From assembly GCA_031288955.1 (NCBI GenBank), contig JAITQJ010000419.1:1-7455 (forward strand): a stretch of DNA of 7,455 nucleotides, given 5' to 3'. The notes under the pieces are model-generated. The model saw only the letters and a list, made by a program, of their open reading frames with translations, had not been told where the DNA came from and made no database searches. Source of the stretch: Planctomycetaceae bacterium. Its GTDB lineage: Bacteria; Planctomycetota; Planctomycetia; Pirellulales; Thermoguttaceae. Both the position numbers and the translations under genes were made by a program. How positions within the stretch are numbered: the stretch's first letter is position 1; each line of letters opens with the position of its first letter. Shown in pieces: positions 6,608 through 7,455 of this stretch.

Positions 6608-7108
6608 ATGATTGAGTATTGTGAGGGGAATCTGCTGGATGCAGATGCTGAAGCCCTCGTGAATACAGTTAACACTGTTGGAGTAATGGGAAAGGGCATC
6701 GCCTTGCAGTTCAAACAAAGATTTCCTTTGATGGCGAAGGAATATGAAGCCGTTTGCCGCCGGCACGGACTGCAAACCGGAAAGGTGCATCTGTGGAAGA
6801 ATGCGTTTTTTCCCCCGCGATATATCATCAATTTTCCCACAAAAGAGCATTGGAAGAGAAAATCGAAAATAGCGTTTATTACCACCGGTCTGCAAGATAT
6901 GGTATCCGTTATCCAGACGTACCATATTCAGTCGATAGCCGTTCCGCCGCTCGGCTGCGGATTAGGCGGGTTATCCTGGACGGAGGTCGAAATAGAAATT
7001 CAAAAATATCTTGCTCCGCTCAACGAAGTGAAAGTTCTATTATTTCCGCCGGCAGGTTTCGGAGCCGCTATCGCAAGATGGCGGCAAAAAAACGCTGTCT
7101 TACGGTAA
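6608..7108 (+). CDS. darG: DarG-type macrodomain antitoxin, short form lacking the C-terminal DarT-binding domain
   Basis: DarG reverses the DarT mark: its macrodomain hydrolyses ADP-ribose off DNA. From the ATG at 6608 the protein has 166 aa, almost only macrodomain. Visible are GNLLDADAEALVNTVNTVGVMGKGIALQFKQRFP (split ~7-40, ligand-binding loops), PRYIINFPTKEHW (~70-82) with Lys79 at the place of the catalytic Lys of Thermus DarG and TARG1, and PPLGCGLGGLSWTEVE (~113-128). Studied DarG proteins are about 350 aa, with a C-terminal domain that binds and blocks DarT; here the frame stops at residue 166 and a convergent transporter gene ends 19 bp later. A GAGG (6598-6601) overlapping the darT stop serves this ATG; an in-frame TTG at 6596 is less likely. 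The last ~16 residues (FGAAIARWRQKNAVLR) show no family pattern I know, so the end may be altered. It could be a functional short form or a truncated gene. Confidence 0.9.
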   Translation: MIEYCEGNLLDADAEALVNTVNTVGVMGKGIALQFKQRFPLMAKEYEAVCRRHGLQTGKVHLWKNAFFPPRYIINFPTKEHWKRKSKIAFITTGLQDMVSVIQTYHIQSIAVPPLGCGLGGLSWTEVEIEIQKYLAPLNEVKVLLFPPAGFGAAIARWRQKNAVLR

Positions 7109-7127
7109 CGGCTCTGATGATGCTGGG

Positions 7128-7455
7128 CTATTTCCCCCCGTACCTCTCCTGCTCAATTTGTTCGAGCGTTTTTCCTGCCGTATTCGGGCAGAATATCGTA
7201 CCAACGAGCATACTAATCGCCGCAAAAGTTACGAGAATCCCGGCAGCGATTCCCATTCCTTCGCCGTTTTTGCCGATAATCTGCGGAACAACGAAAAGCC
7301 AAATGCTCAAACAGCACCGTGCCGCAAAGAACGAAAAACCTTGTGCCGCCGCCCGGTAACGCGCCGGAAACATTTCCGCTCCCCACATTTGGTAAAACGC
7401 CTGTTGACCGGAACCGTTGTTGATGCCCATCAAAATTGAACCGGCAGCAAAAACC
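7128..7455 (-). CDS. MFS sugar-porter-type transporter, C-terminal part (gene runs off the window edge)
   Basis: Only the last 108 residues of a major facilitator superfamily symporter are present; the 5' part lies beyond the right edge, so no start is given. The segment GQQAFYQMWGAEMFPARYRAAAQGFSFFAAR resembles the loop and helices around TM10-11 of sugar porters (xExFPxxxRxxAxG). Two hydrophobic helices follow (LSIWLFVVPQIIG and GIAAGILVTFAAISMLVGTIF), and then CPNTAGKTLEQIEQER, which matches the sugar-porter C-terminal signature PETKGxxLEEI. The product is an inner-membrane protein probably importing a sugar or polyol by cation symport. The stop (TAG, 7130-7128) is 19 bp from the darG stop in convergent orientation, and the protein end looks complete. 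The substrate is unknown; a homologous carboxylate or aromatic acid transporter is possible but less likely given the C-terminal motif. Confidence 0.9.
   Translation of the reverse strand, partial: VFAAGSILMGINNGSGQQAFYQMWGAEMFPARYRAAAQGFSFFAARCCLSIWLFVVPQIIGKNGEGMGIAAGILVTFAAISMLVGTIFCPNTAGKTLEQIEQERYGGK

Noticed and set aside
7109..7127. Search for a terminator between darG and the transporter gene
   Set aside because: The 19-bp spacer has no inverted repeat with a T-run.
1..7455. CRISPR arrays, insertion sequences, tRNA or rRNA genes
   Set aside because: No regularly spaced repeats, transposase motifs, terminal inverted repeats or RNA gene signatures were found.

Overview
The window looks like bacterial chromosome, most likely from the Planctomycetota. 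The main reason is the PurQ protein: its opening (LRAPGTNCDQETGYAF), its NPNGS segment and its ending (RVFGLMPHPERYID...QHPHWTR) are in the style I associate with planctomycete PurQ. Weak or absent Shine-Dalgarno sequences before the core genes fit this. The assignment rests on recalled family patterns, not on a search. By eye, G+C is near 45-50%.

From left to right: (1) 34-3375, minus, a large inner-membrane RND (HAE1/AcrB-type) efflux transporter with no adaptor gene directly upstream. (2) 3376-3663, a spacer with a face-to-face pair of -10-like hexamers forming an inverted repeat, and a doubtful plus-strand small ORF. (3) 3664-4530, minus, an aldo/keto reductase with a complete catalytic tetrad. 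(4) 4531-4610, a compact divergent promoter with nested inverted repeats; the minus-strand promoter is near consensus. (5) 4611-5327, plus, purQ. (6) 5334-5825, minus, smpB, convergent with purQ and 6 bp from it. (7) 5826-5969, a 144-bp spacer with a bulged inverted repeat. (8) 5970-7108, plus, a DarT/DarG pair: a DNA ADP-ribosyltransferase toxin and a macrodomain antitoxin. (9) 7128-7455, minus, the C-terminal end of an MFS sugar-porter-type transporter that runs off the right edge.

The core genes serve unrelated jobs: efflux, carbonyl reduction, purine synthesis, ribosome rescue and sugar transport. The only clear two-gene unit is darT-darG. Its genes are 8 nt apart, both have good Shine-Dalgarno sites unlike their neighbours, and it sits between smpB and the transporter gene, which suggests a horizontally acquired defence or toxin-antitoxin module.

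The most notable point is the antitoxin. It consists of the macrodomain alone (166 aa) and stops just before the convergent transporter gene, so the C-terminal DarT-binding domain of well-studied DarG proteins is absent. DarT keeps its key residues, including the catalytic Glu160. Either control here depends only on enzymatic removal of ADP-ribose, or darG has been broken.
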